NCBI RefSeq assembly: GCF_000270245.1 | Contig: NC_015635.1 | Span: 1-64,000 of the forward strand | From: Microlunatus phosphovorus NM-1 | Lineage (GTDB): Bacteria; Actinomycetota; Actinomycetes; Propionibacteriales; Propionibacteriaceae | Direction of reading: 5' to 3' | Length of the DNA stretch: 64,000 nt | Shown: in pieces, positions 57,291-64,000 of the stretch | Numbering within the stretch: the stretch's first letter is position 1 | Layout: each line of letters starts with the position of its first letter | The notes under the pieces: generated by a model | What the model was told of the DNA's origin: nothing | Seen by the model: only the letters and a program-made list of their open reading frames with translations | Database searches by the model: none | Program-made: the position numbers and the translations under genes

Positions 57291-58445
57291 ATGGCCAAGC
57301 GCAAGAGACCATCTCCTCACCGGCGCAGCGGCGACCCGCGCAAGCGGGCCACCGCCGAGGCCGGTGCGCACGCATTGGCTGCAGCTGAGACCACGCCTGA
57401 ACTCGACGATCAGGTCGCCGCCGCACTCGACAGCGAACACCCGTACTCGATCGTGATGCTGGCGAGCTCCCTGATCGCCAGCCTGGAGTCGGCCGATGAG
57501 GAAGCACCTGCCTACGGTCTGCCGGATCCGGCGGAGTTCGTCCGGATGTTCCTCGACGCCGACAATGCCGAGTTGATGGTCTTCGCCTGGGTGATCGCCC
57601 AGTTGCTACCCGATCAGCGACTCAAGGCAGAGGCCAGCCTCGGCATCGAGGACGACTGGTTGCCCGACTGGCTGGCGCCGCTGCCGGACACCGAGGTCGT
57701 CGGTGCCTGGCAGGCGACCGACCCACTGCACGACACGACCGATCTCGTGTTGACGCTGCGCATCGGCCCGTCCGAGTTGTCGGTGATCTCGCTGATCGAC
57801 TTCAACGCCGCCGGCGCGGTGAAGGACGCCTTCGTGGTCCCGGCGCCGCTCGACCCCGTGCGGGAGGCGCTGACCGGCGAGGGTCGGGCGGGGATGGACT
57901 CGCGTGACCTCACGCCGGCCGATGCCAGGGCCTGGTTGAGTGACGGCATCGCCGCCGGCCGGCAGCTCACCCCGCCATTCGAGTCCGACACTTGGCCGCA
58001 GGTCCGCCCGCTGCTCGAATGGGCCCTGCGGCTCTGCCCGCCGGGTGGGCACGGCTGGGAAAGGCAGACCTGGACGGTGGCTCAGATCGCTGAGCTGGTG
58101 GATCAGTTCGCTGCTGCTCCCGAAGGCGCGGTCGTCGCCGACCCAGCCGATCGGGAGGTGCTCGTGGACGCACTGTCCGTGCTCGGTCACCAGACGTACG
58201 GCGATCCGCGGCTGCTCAGTGCGGTCGCGCTGGAGACAGGACTGGAGCTGTGGGTCACTGCGCTCCACCACGAACCGTTCCGGCTGCTCGCCTTGCCGGA
58301 GGCCCTCGCTCCGTTCGTCCGCTGGACGCACAGCCAGCTCGGCATCTCCGCAGCTGACACCGACGAGGCGTTGGCCGTCATCGCCCACCGTCGGGCCGAG
58401 TTCAGCCGCGACGTGACCTTGGCTCACGAGGTCGACTCGATCTGA
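57291..58445 (+). CDS. Conserved actinobacterial hypothetical protein
   Basis: The 384-residue soluble protein begins with a basic tail (KRKRPSPHRRSGDPRKRA) and has a mixed helical fold with no membrane segments. Recognisable blocks include [37 protein letters not shown], and a final helical part ending RRAEFSRDVTL. I do not recognise a family with known function; similar long hypotheticals are common in actinobacteria. It starts 21 nt after the SulP stop, so it may be cotranscribed with the two transporters. Confidence 0.8.
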   Translation: MAKRKRPSPHRRSGDPRKRATAEAGAHALAAAETTPELDDQVAAALDSEHPYSIVMLASSLIASLESADEEAPAYGLPDPAEFVRMFLDADNAELMVFAWVIAQLLPDQRLKAEASLGIEDDWLPDWLAPLPDTEVVGAWQATDPLHDTTDLVLTLRIGPSELSVISLIDFNAAGAVKDAFVVPAPLDPVREALTGEGRAGMDSRDLTPADARAWLSDGIAAGRQLTPPFESDTWPQVRPLLEWALRLCPPGGHGWERQTWTVAQIAELVDQFAAAPEGAVVADPADREVLVDALSVLGHQTYGDPRLLSAVALETGLELWVTALHHEPFRLLALPEALAPFVRWTHSQLGISAADTDEALAVIAHRRAEFSRDVTLAHEVDSI

Positions 58446-58541
58446 CCTCGATCTGAGCTACCTCAGCTACCTCAGATCCGCCCGGCGCCTGAGCCAGCAG
58501 GTCGCGGCGAAAGATGAGGAATCTGCACGATGTGTGGGGTG

Positions 58542-58582
58542 CCTCCTTAGAACGACGGTAGAAGCATCGAAATCCAAGGAGG
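58542..58582 (+). promoter_or_regulatory. Possible Shine-Dalgarno-sequestering hairpin
   Basis: CCTCCTT (58542-58548) is complementary to the AAGGAGG of the next gene (58576-58582) over 7 bp with a 27-nt loop. It would hide a very strong ribosome binding site. The pairing is short and could be chance. Confidence 0.3.
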
Positions 58583-58590
58583 TGCTCATC

Positions 58591-58839
58591 ATGAGCAACG
58601 ACTATGTGGCCAAGATGCTGATCGACCAACGGCTCGCAGACCTTCGCCAGGAGGCGGAGCAGGAGCGGCTGGCCCGCCTCATTCGTCACGGACAGCCGCG
58701 GCGGCGTCACTGGTGGGAACGGCTGATGCTGTCCCGGAGTCACAGCGACACCGGCAGCCCCGCTGCTGAGGCGGCGGATGCACGCCGTCCGAGTCGCCGT
58801 CAGCACCACTCTGTCACCGTCGGTAGTGTCCGCAGCTGA
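58591..58839 (+). CDS. Small charged hypothetical protein
   Basis: The 82-residue product is preceded by a near-perfect AAGGAGGT. It begins [32 protein letters not shown] (helical, charged) and continues with Arg/Trp-rich [14 protein letters not shown] and a polar tail. No membrane helix, no family recognised; the Trp-rich stretch may bind a membrane peripherally. It ends 14 nt before the LAL regulator start. Confidence 0.65.
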   Translation: MSNDYVAKMLIDQRLADLRQEAEQERLARLIRHGQPRRRHWWERLMLSRSHSDTGSPAAEAADARRPSRRQHHSVTVGSVRS

Positions 58840-58853
58840 CGGGCGGTGGCACG

Positions 58854-61800
58854 ATGAATAGCGTGGTACGTCACGTGCCGCCACGCATTGGCGCCGTCAA
58901 TCCCGACGCTTCCGGTCCTCGTGCCGGAGCGTCGGGCGGTGACGCCCGCGGAAGGGCCCTGGGCGGTGACGCCCGCGGTGGGGCCCTGGGCGGTGACGCC
59001 CGCGGAAGGGCCCTGGGCGGTGACGCCCGCGGTGGGGCTCCGGGCGGTGACGCCCGCGGAAGGGCCCTGGGCGGCGGCGCCCGCGGTGGACTCCTGCCCG
59101 GTCTGGTCGGGCGGGTTCAGGAGCTGGCCAGTCTGCGCGCCTTGGTGGACAGTGTGCTGGTCGACGGCAGCGCCTTCGTGCTCGTCGGCGGGGATGCGGG
59201 CTCGGGCAAGACCACGGTGATCGACGCGTTCGTCCACGAGCTGACCACCACGGCCGGCGACCGGCAGGCGCAGGTGATCCGCGGACAGTGCGTACCGCTC
59301 GGTGGCGAAGGCCTGCCGTATGCGCCGATCGCAGGCGCATTGCGCGAGTTGGTCGCAGCACACGGGTCCGCACAGGTGCTCGATTGGGCGGGCGCCAGCA
59401 GCGCCGGCCTCGGTGTGGTTCTGCCCGAGCTGATCAGTCCACCTCAGGAGTCGTCGACGCTCCGCCTGCAGTTGTTCGAGGCCGTCGTACGGCTTTGTGA
59501 GAGTGCCACCGAGACCGGGCCGCTGGTCATCGTGATCGAGGATCTGCATTGGGCCGACGAGTCCACCCGGCATCTGCTGCGATTCCTGGTCGGTGCGCTG
59601 ACCGATGCCCCGGTGCTCCTGGTCGCGACCTACCGCACCGACGAGCTCGACCGCCGGCACCCGGTGCGCCCGTTCCTGGCCGAGGTCGGCCGCCTCGCCG
59701 GCGTGAGCCGGCTCGAGATCGCAGGACTCAGCCGGGAGGAGGTGGCCGAGCTGTTGACCCAGCTGCTGGGCCATGCTCCCAGCAGTGTGGCCGTCGACCT
59801 CGTCCATCGCCGCAGCGAGGGTCTGCCGTACTTTGTCGCGGAGCTGGCCAATTCCGCTTCCCGAGGATGCATCAACATGCCCGACAGCCTCCGGGACGCC
59901 CTCAACGTACGCATCGACCGGCTCAGCGATCGAGCTCAGGAGACCGTCCGGGTGGCAGCTGTCGCCGGCCATCGGGTCGATCATGCACTCCTCGAGCAGG
60001 TCAGCGACCGTTCCCCAGCCGAGTTGGATGCCGATCTGCGTGAGGCAGTCGATGCCGCCATCTTGACCACCGACGACGACGGCTACGGCTTCCGTCACGC
60101 TCTCCTGCAGGAGGTGGCGCACGAGGACATGCTGCCAGGTCAGCACACCCGCCTGCACGCCCGGTTTGCCGCGGTGCTGGAAGCACAGCCGGAGCTCGCT
60201 CCCCGGACTGCATCGGTGGAGATCGCGCATCACTGGTCGGCTGCCCATGACGCGGCAAGGGCGTTCCGCTGGTCGCTGGCCGCCGCCCGGGCCGGGACGG
60301 TGGCACATGTGGAGACCTTGAAACAGTACGAGCGAGCGCTCGAGTTGTGGGACCGCGTGCCGGACGCGGAGTCGGTCGCCGAGTGCACACATCTCCAGCT
60401 GCTGGACACCGCGGCCAAGGCTGCCAGCGACGCCGGTGAGATCGAGCGTTCGCTGGCGTTGACAAAGCAGGCGATCGCGGAGACCACCGAGGACACTCCG
60501 CCGACCGATGTCGCCCGTCGCTGGTCGGAGAAGGGCCAACGATTGGCCGCTCTGATGCGAGCGGGCGCCATCGAGGCGCTGCAGACCGCGATGACCATCT
60601 TGCCGGCCGACGCCGAGCCGCAGGTCCGGGTCGGCATCCTCAACCGACTCGCGATCGCCTCGTCGCTGGCCGGCGAGGACGCGATCGAGACCGCCCGTGA
60701 GGCGGTCGACCTGGCCGTTGGCCTGGATGACCCGATCGCAGAGTCGCATGCCCGCAACACGTACGGAGTCTGCCTCGTCGCCCGCGGCCAAGAGGAGGAA
60801 GGCCTGGCCGAGCTGGCCCGGGCCGGTGAGCTGGCACCCCGAGAGGCTGGGGTGCTGCTCCGTTACTACATCAACTACTCCGATGCGCTCTGCTTGACGG
60901 CCCGCTATCGAGAAGCGGCCGAGCAGGCGCTGGCCGGCAGCGAGGTCGCCGCTGAGCGGGGCCTGGAGCGTTCGGTCGGTGCGATGCTTGCGGGAAACGC
61001 GGCCGAGCCGTTGATCGCCCTCGGCGACTGGGACGGTGCCGCCCGGTTGGTGGATCGAGCCCTGGACCTGGACCCGCCGGCGCATCACTACGCCCATCTG
61101 CGGTTGCTGCAAGCCTGGCTGAAGCTGTGGACGGGCCGGCTGTCGGAGGCGGAGGAGATCCTGAGTGACTTCCGCGGCCTGATCACCGGCCCGCTGATCG
61201 CCCCGCAGTATGCCTATCAGGCCATCTGCACCGATGCGATGCTCGCCCTGGCGACCGGCGACCCGGAACGAGCCTGGACCAGTGCTGCCGCCTTTCTGGA
61301 TCACTGGGAGCAGCACCATCCGGCACACCACTATCCCGCGCTGTGGGTGGCAGCTCGGTCGGCGCGGATGTCTGATCGAGGTGACGCGCGGGGTCGGCTC
61401 GAGCGGGTCCGTCGGCTCTTCGACACTGCCGAGCCGATCCGCAATCGCAGCAACTGGGCTCCGGTGATCACCGCGGAACTGGTCGACGATGTCTCGGCGT
61501 GGCGCACTGCGCTGGAGCGTGTGACGCGCGTGGAGGCGCCGACGTATCTGCGGCCGTACGCGGGTCTGCGGCTGGGCCAGCATCTGGTCGCGATGCGAGA
61601 GCGTGAGGAAGCGCGGATGGTGCTGGAGGCGGCCGCCGAGCAGGCCGAGGACCTCGGGGCCACGCTGCTGGTCGATCCGATCCTCGCGCTTGCCCATCGG
61701 GCGGGTCTCGCCCTGGGGACCAGCAGACCGCTCGGCCAGCCGGCGGCGAGCCCGCTGGCGGGGTTGACCGCTCGCGAGACCGAGGTGCTGCGTCTGGTGG

Positions 61801-61988
61801 CGGCCGGCCGGACCAACGGCGAGATCGGAGCTGAGCTGTTCATCAGCACCAAGACGGCCAGCGTGCACGTCTCCAACATCTTGGCCAAGCTCGGCGTCGC
61901 GACCCGCGGAGAGGCGGGTGCCCTCGCTCACCGGGCCGGACTGGACACCGATGCCGACGCTCAGGTGATCACCCTGCGACCGGCTTGA
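58854..61988 (+). CDS. Large LuxR-family (LAL) transcriptional regulator with AAA ATPase
   Basis: The 1044-residue product starts at ATG 58854. The N-terminus carries a six-fold Gly/Ala/Arg repeat (see the separate repeat entry). AAA ATPase at about 100-400: Walker [14 protein letters not shown], Walker [19 protein letters not shown]-like helical repeats to ~930 ([27 protein letters not shown]). C-terminal LuxR HTH at about 968-1030 ([37 protein letters not shown]). LAL regulators are nucleotide-dependent activators of sugar or secondary-metabolite genes. No signal or target is visible here. Confidence 0.92.
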   Translation: MNSVVRHVPPRIGAVNPDASGPRAGASGGDARGRALGGDARGGALGGDARGRALGGDARGGAPGGDARGRALGGGARGGLLPGLVGRVQELASLRALVDSVLVDGSAFVLVGGDAGSGKTTVIDAFVHELTTTAGDRQAQVIRGQCVPLGGEGLPYAPIAGALRELVAAHGSAQVLDWAGASSAGLGVVLPELISPPQESSTLRLQLFEAVVRLCESATETGPLVIVIEDLHWADESTRHLLRFLVGALTDAPVLLVATYRTDELDRRHPVRPFLAEVGRLAGVSRLEIAGLSREEVAELLTQLLGHAPSSVAVDLVHRRSEGLPYFVAELANSASRGCINMPDSLRDALNVRIDRLSDRAQETVRVAAVAGHRVDHALLEQVSDRSPAELDADLREAVDAAILTTDDDGYGFRHALLQEVAHEDMLPGQHTRLHARFAAVLEAQPELAPRTASVEIAHHWSAAHDAARAFRWSLAAARAGTVAHVETLKQYERALELWDRVPDAESVAECTHLQLLDTAAKAASDAGEIERSLALTKQAIAETTEDTPPTDVARRWSEKGQRLAALMRAGAIEALQTAMTILPADAEPQVRVGILNRLAIASSLAGEDAIETAREAVDLAVGLDDPIAESHARNTYGVCLVARGQEEEGLAELARAGELAPREAGVLLRYYINYSDALCLTARYREAAEQALAGSEVAAERGLERSVGAMLAGNAAEPLIALGDWDGAARLVDRALDLDPPAHHYAHLRLLQAWLKLWTGRLSEAEEILSDFRGLITGPLIAPQYAYQAICTDAMLALATGDPERAWTSAAAFLDHWEQHHPAHHYPALWVAARSARMSDRGDARGRLERVRRLFDTAEPIRNRSNWAPVITAELVDDVSAWRTALERVTRVEAPTYLRPYAGLRLGQHLVAMREREEARMVLEAAAEQAEDLGATLLVDPILALAHRAGLALGTSRPLGQPAASPLAGLTARETEVLRLVAAGRTNGEIGAELFISTKTASVHVSNILAKLGVATRGEAGALAHRAGLDTDADAQVITLRPA
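58935..59096 (+). repeat. 27-bp coding tandem repeat in the LAL gene
   Basis: Six consecutive 27-nt units encode GGDARG(R/G)A(L/P) and end GGGARGGLL. Alternating units differ at a few bases (GAAGGGCCCT versus TGGGGCCCT), and two-unit (54-bp) periodicity is visible. It inserts about 54 residues before the ATPase. Confidence 0.9.
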
Positions 61989-62253
61989 CGCTAGGTTGAA
62001 TATCTGCCCCGGAGATTGTTATTCGGGGGTGGACAGGTGGGTCGTTGGCCCAGAGATTCCTATTGACGGGTTCTGCACCTGCCGACATGATGGCTCGGGG
62101 TGGGTCTGTGACCCATTTCACTATCGCAAGCAAGGCGCGCCCGGGATGGGGTCCCGGACCGTCCTCGGGGTTCTTCCGCCTCACCATTCCTCGCCGCACT
62201 GTGCGTCGCGGACAGAGATCGTGCGGCTGTGTCCAGATTCAGGGAGAGAAAGC

Positions 62254-63360
62254 ATGCGAACGTCCAGACTCCTCGGTGCAGCCGCGCTTGCGGCCGCATC
62301 ACTCCTCCTCATCCCACCGACGGCGAGCTCGGCAGCCCCCAAGCCTGTTCCTAAGCCGAAAGTCGTGTCGACGGCGGTGGCCGCACCATTCAATCTCGCG
62401 TTGCGTGGTGGCAAGACCTACGTCGCCGATGGCGGCCTCAATCTGATCGGCCGGGTGACGAAGAACGGAAAGCTCGCCACCATCGCCGCCGATCAGCCGG
62501 GTGCCTCGGGCATCGCGTTCTCCAAGAACGGCAAGTCCATGGCCTTCACCACGACCGTGACGAACCTGGAGACCTTCGAGAACTCGGCGAGCGGGCTGCA
62601 TATCTGGGGCCCACGTGGCAAGCGGATCTATGCCGACACCCATGCATACGAGACGAAGCACAACCCGGACAAGGTCATCCGCTACGGGGTCAAGAACCCG
62701 AGCGCGTGCGTGTCCGAAGCCCTGGAGAAGGCCGAGATCCCGGTGAGCTACCGGGGTCATGTCGATTCCCATGCCTACTCGGTGACTGCCGTGCCCGGCG
62801 GTTGGGTGGTGGCCGATGCCGGCTCGAACACGTTGTGGCGAGTGAACAGCAAGGGCAAGATCAGCACCCTGGCGGTGCTGCCGGCACAGCCGACCAAGAT
62901 CACCGCGTCGATGGCTGCCGCGCTCGAGCTGCCGGAGTGCGTGGTCGGCATCACGTACCGCTTCGAGGCCGTTCCTACCGATGTCGAGCTGGGCAAGGAC
63001 GGTCACCTGTATGTGACGACCCTGCCGGGAGGACCGGAGTCGCCGGTGCTGGGGGCGCGCGGGAAGGTGTACCGGGTCAATCTGCGCAACGGCAAGACGA
63101 AGGTGGTGGCCAAGGGACTGCTCGGGGCGACCAACCTGGCGCTGGGCACGAGCGGCAAGATCTACGTCGCCGAGCTCTTCGGCGGCCGGATCTCGGTGGT
63201 GCAACGCGGCAAGGTCAAGCCGTACGTCACCCTGCCGGGCGTGGTCGCGGTCGAGACCACCAAGTCCAGGAAGACCCTCTGGGCGGCAACGATGGGCGAT
63301 CCGGAGAACAAGGTGCCCGGCACCATAGTCAAGATCGTCAAGGGCAAGGTCCGCAAGTAG
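62254..63360 (+). CDS. Secreted ScyD/ScyE-type beta-propeller protein
   Basis: The 368-residue product starts at ATG 62254 (AGGGAGAG upstream). Signal peptide MRTSRLLGAAALAAASLLLI with cleavage near TASSA-AP. The mature part has repeated propeller blades: GKTYVADGGLNLIGRV, GGWVVADAGSNTLWRV, KDGHLYVTTLPGGPE, GKIYVAELFGGRISVV. These match the ScyD/ScyE family seen in actinobacteria; the name comes from cyanobacterial scytonemin clusters, and the function here is unknown. No neighbouring partner. A perfect terminator follows. Confidence 0.88.
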   Translation: MRTSRLLGAAALAAASLLLIPPTASSAAPKPVPKPKVVSTAVAAPFNLALRGGKTYVADGGLNLIGRVTKNGKLATIAADQPGASGIAFSKNGKSMAFTTTVTNLETFENSASGLHIWGPRGKRIYADTHAYETKHNPDKVIRYGVKNPSACVSEALEKAEIPVSYRGHVDSHAYSVTAVPGGWVVADAGSNTLWRVNSKGKISTLAVLPAQPTKITASMAAALELPECVVGITYRFEAVPTDVELGKDGHLYVTTLPGGPESPVLGARGKVYRVNLRNGKTKVVAKGLLGATNLALGTSGKIYVAELFGGRISVVQRGKVKPYVTLPGVVAVETTKSRKTLWAATMGDPENKVPGTIVKIVKGKVRK

Positions 63361-63370
63361 AACAGCTTGA

Positions 63371-63402
63371 GCGATTCTGCCGGGAAGTCCCGGCAGAATC
63401 GC
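63371..63402 (+). terminator. Intrinsic-type terminator of the ScyD-like gene
   Basis: A perfect 14-bp stem (63371-63384 with 63389-63402) with a 4-nt AAGT loop starts 11 nt past the stop. Confidence 0.85.
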
Positions 63403-63414
63403 GCAGCTTCTCCC

Positions 63415-63539
63415 CGTCGCGAGCGGCCGTGAGGTGGAGCGACGGCTCTGTCTGGAGCGATGAGCGAGCGACATGCTTTTCGTCGCGAGTGAGGAGTGAA
63501 GACAGAGTCTTGGGAGCGCAGCCTCACAGCGAGTGACGA
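63415..63539. repeat. Long palindromic element, copy 2
   Basis: The 125-nt element has the same layout as copy 1: outer CGTC/GACG (63415-63418 with 63535-63538), GTGAGG/CCTCAC (63429-63434 with 63522-63527), CTCTGTCT/AGACAGAG (63446-63453 with 63500-63507) and GCGAC/GTCGC around an ATGCTTTTC loop (~63469-63485). Shared unpaired motifs: CGTCGCGAGCGGCCG at the start, GGAGCG, GCGAG and GTGACGA-type end. Confidence 0.8.
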
Positions 63540-63560
63540 AGACACAGCTACGCTCTGTCA

Positions 63561-63692
63561 ATGAAGTGGACTTGGGTACTGGCTCTCGGGGCCGTCGTTG
63601 GTGGAGTGGTCTGGGCCGCCTACCGCAGACACCAGAAGGAGTTGGCCGACGCCGCGTTGTGGGCAGAGGCGACGGATGATCTCAGGGGCTGA
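63561..63692 (+). CDS. Small membrane protein, conserved actinobacterial type
   Basis: The 43-residue product starts at ATG 63561: an N-terminal membrane helix (WTWVLALGAVVGGVVWAAY) then a charged helix RRHQKELADAALWAEATDDLRG. The A-x-x-A-L-W-x-E-A-T-D ending matches small proteins found near gyrA/tRNA genes in actinobacteria, often annotated DLP-like. Too short for automatic ORF calling at common cut-offs. A strong terminator follows. Confidence 0.7.
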   Translation: MKWTWVLALGAVVGGVVWAAYRRHQKELADAALWAEATDDLRG

Positions 63693-63700
63693 CTGACCTC

Positions 63701-63736
63701 GTAGCAGGGCGGTGTTGCGTGACGCCGTCCTGCTAC
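63701..63736 (+). terminator. Terminator after the small membrane protein
   Basis: A 13-bp stem with two G-U pairs (GTAGCAGGGCGGT 63701-63713 with GCCGTCCTGCTAC 63724-63736) starts 9 nt after the stop. Confidence 0.7.
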
Positions 63737-63808
63737 ACAACGGTTGGGTGACGGGCAGGTGTCGTAACGGCTAATCGTTCATGTCTGGCTGGTACGTTCC
63801 GAGCCACC

Positions 63809-64000
63809 ATGCCCCTGAATGTGACATTTGCTCCGCCCATTCTGACGCTCTCGGCTTCAGATGAGGCCCGCCCCGGCGTTGCCGCCGAGGCACTGCTGAC
63901 CAAAGCTCTCGCACCCAGTTTCACGGTGGTTGCCGAGTCCTCACGCAGCGAAGTGCTGACCCTGCTGGACACCGTCGATGGAAGGCTCGCCGCGGTGGGG
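63809..64000 (+). CDS. Partial CDS running off the window end
   Basis: An ATG at 63809 opens a frame of at least 64 codons (MPLNVTFAPPILTLSASDEARP...). The residues are consistent with a degenerate receiver-like N-terminus (PILTLSASDEARPGVAAEALL, SFTVVAESSRSEVLTLLDTVDG), as in actinobacterial response-regulator/thioredoxin-reductase fusions, but the acidic pocket is poor and only a fragment is visible. No clear Shine-Dalgarno sequence precedes it. Confidence 0.4.
   Translation, partial: MPLNVTFAPPILTLSASDEARPGVAAEALLTKALAPSFTVVAESSRSEVLTLLDTVDGRLAAVG

Noticed and set aside
58935-59096. CRISPR-like array
   Set aside because: The 27-nt units are directly abutting with no spacers and are in frame within a protein-coding gene, so it is a tandem repeat.
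58800-61931. 1043-aa minus-strand ORF
   Set aside because: Shadow of the LAL regulator gene; Gln/Arg/Leu/Asp composition and no domain; it is a GC-rich frame effect.

Overview
The window opens at the start codon of dnaA and covers the replication-origin region of a high-GC Gram-positive chromosome. GTG starts are frequent, gnd follows dnaN, a DUF3566 protein follows gyrA, DciA is paired with RecF, and ileS has an actinobacterial-type T-box leader. Together these point to Actinomycetota, probably Propionibacteriales (a Microlunatus-like Propionibacteriaceae). The family placement is inference; the phylum is well supported.

1-22.9 kb, origin and core block: dnaA, oriC, a small conserved hypothetical, dnaN, gnd, a cluster of long GC-rich palindromic repeats, an FHA-ABC transporter, a minus-strand block (three envelope-type proteins, dciA, recF, a receptor-like Ser/Thr kinase), then gyrB, gyrA, a DUF3566 membrane protein and tRNA-Ile(GAU). 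recF-dciA lie opposite to dnaN and gyrB, so the usual co-directional origin cluster has been locally rearranged.

22.9-30.1 kb, genomic island: the 3' 44 bp of tRNA-Ile is repeated exactly at 30092-30135. Between the copies lie a VIT/CCC1-type metal transporter, an operon for a flavinylated extracytosolic electron-transfer chain (one-TM protein, ferric-reductase-like flavocytochrome, FMN-binding protein with SGAT site, ApbE), a DUF2231 membrane protein and a two-component system. No integrase is visible.

30.1-49.8 kb, accessory region: an AAA/DUF4143 ATPase, SDR, a decayed zinc ADH, a frameshifted MmyB-type regulator, DUF1905, a VanRS-like pair with a frameshifted kinase beside VanY- and VanZ-like genes, an ECF42-type sigma factor with its DGPF partner, a glycosyltransferase, an isoprenylcysteine methyltransferase-like protein, ArsR with a frameshifted MFS exporter, a frameshifted secreted repeat protein, and a NarL-type two-component system beside an ABC exporter. 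Five genes between 33.4 and 44.1 kb carry apparent single-base frameshifts.

49.8-64 kb, mostly core-like: ileS with a T-box, a PiT transporter overlapping a SulP transporter with an extraordinary charged tail, a conserved hypothetical, a small charged protein, a large LuxR-family (LAL) regulator with a 27-bp coding tandem repeat, a secreted ScyD-like beta-propeller protein, and a small membrane protein. Two distant copies (53.3 and 63.4 kb) of a ~125-130 nt palindromic element appear to keep the same fold while their stem sequences differ.
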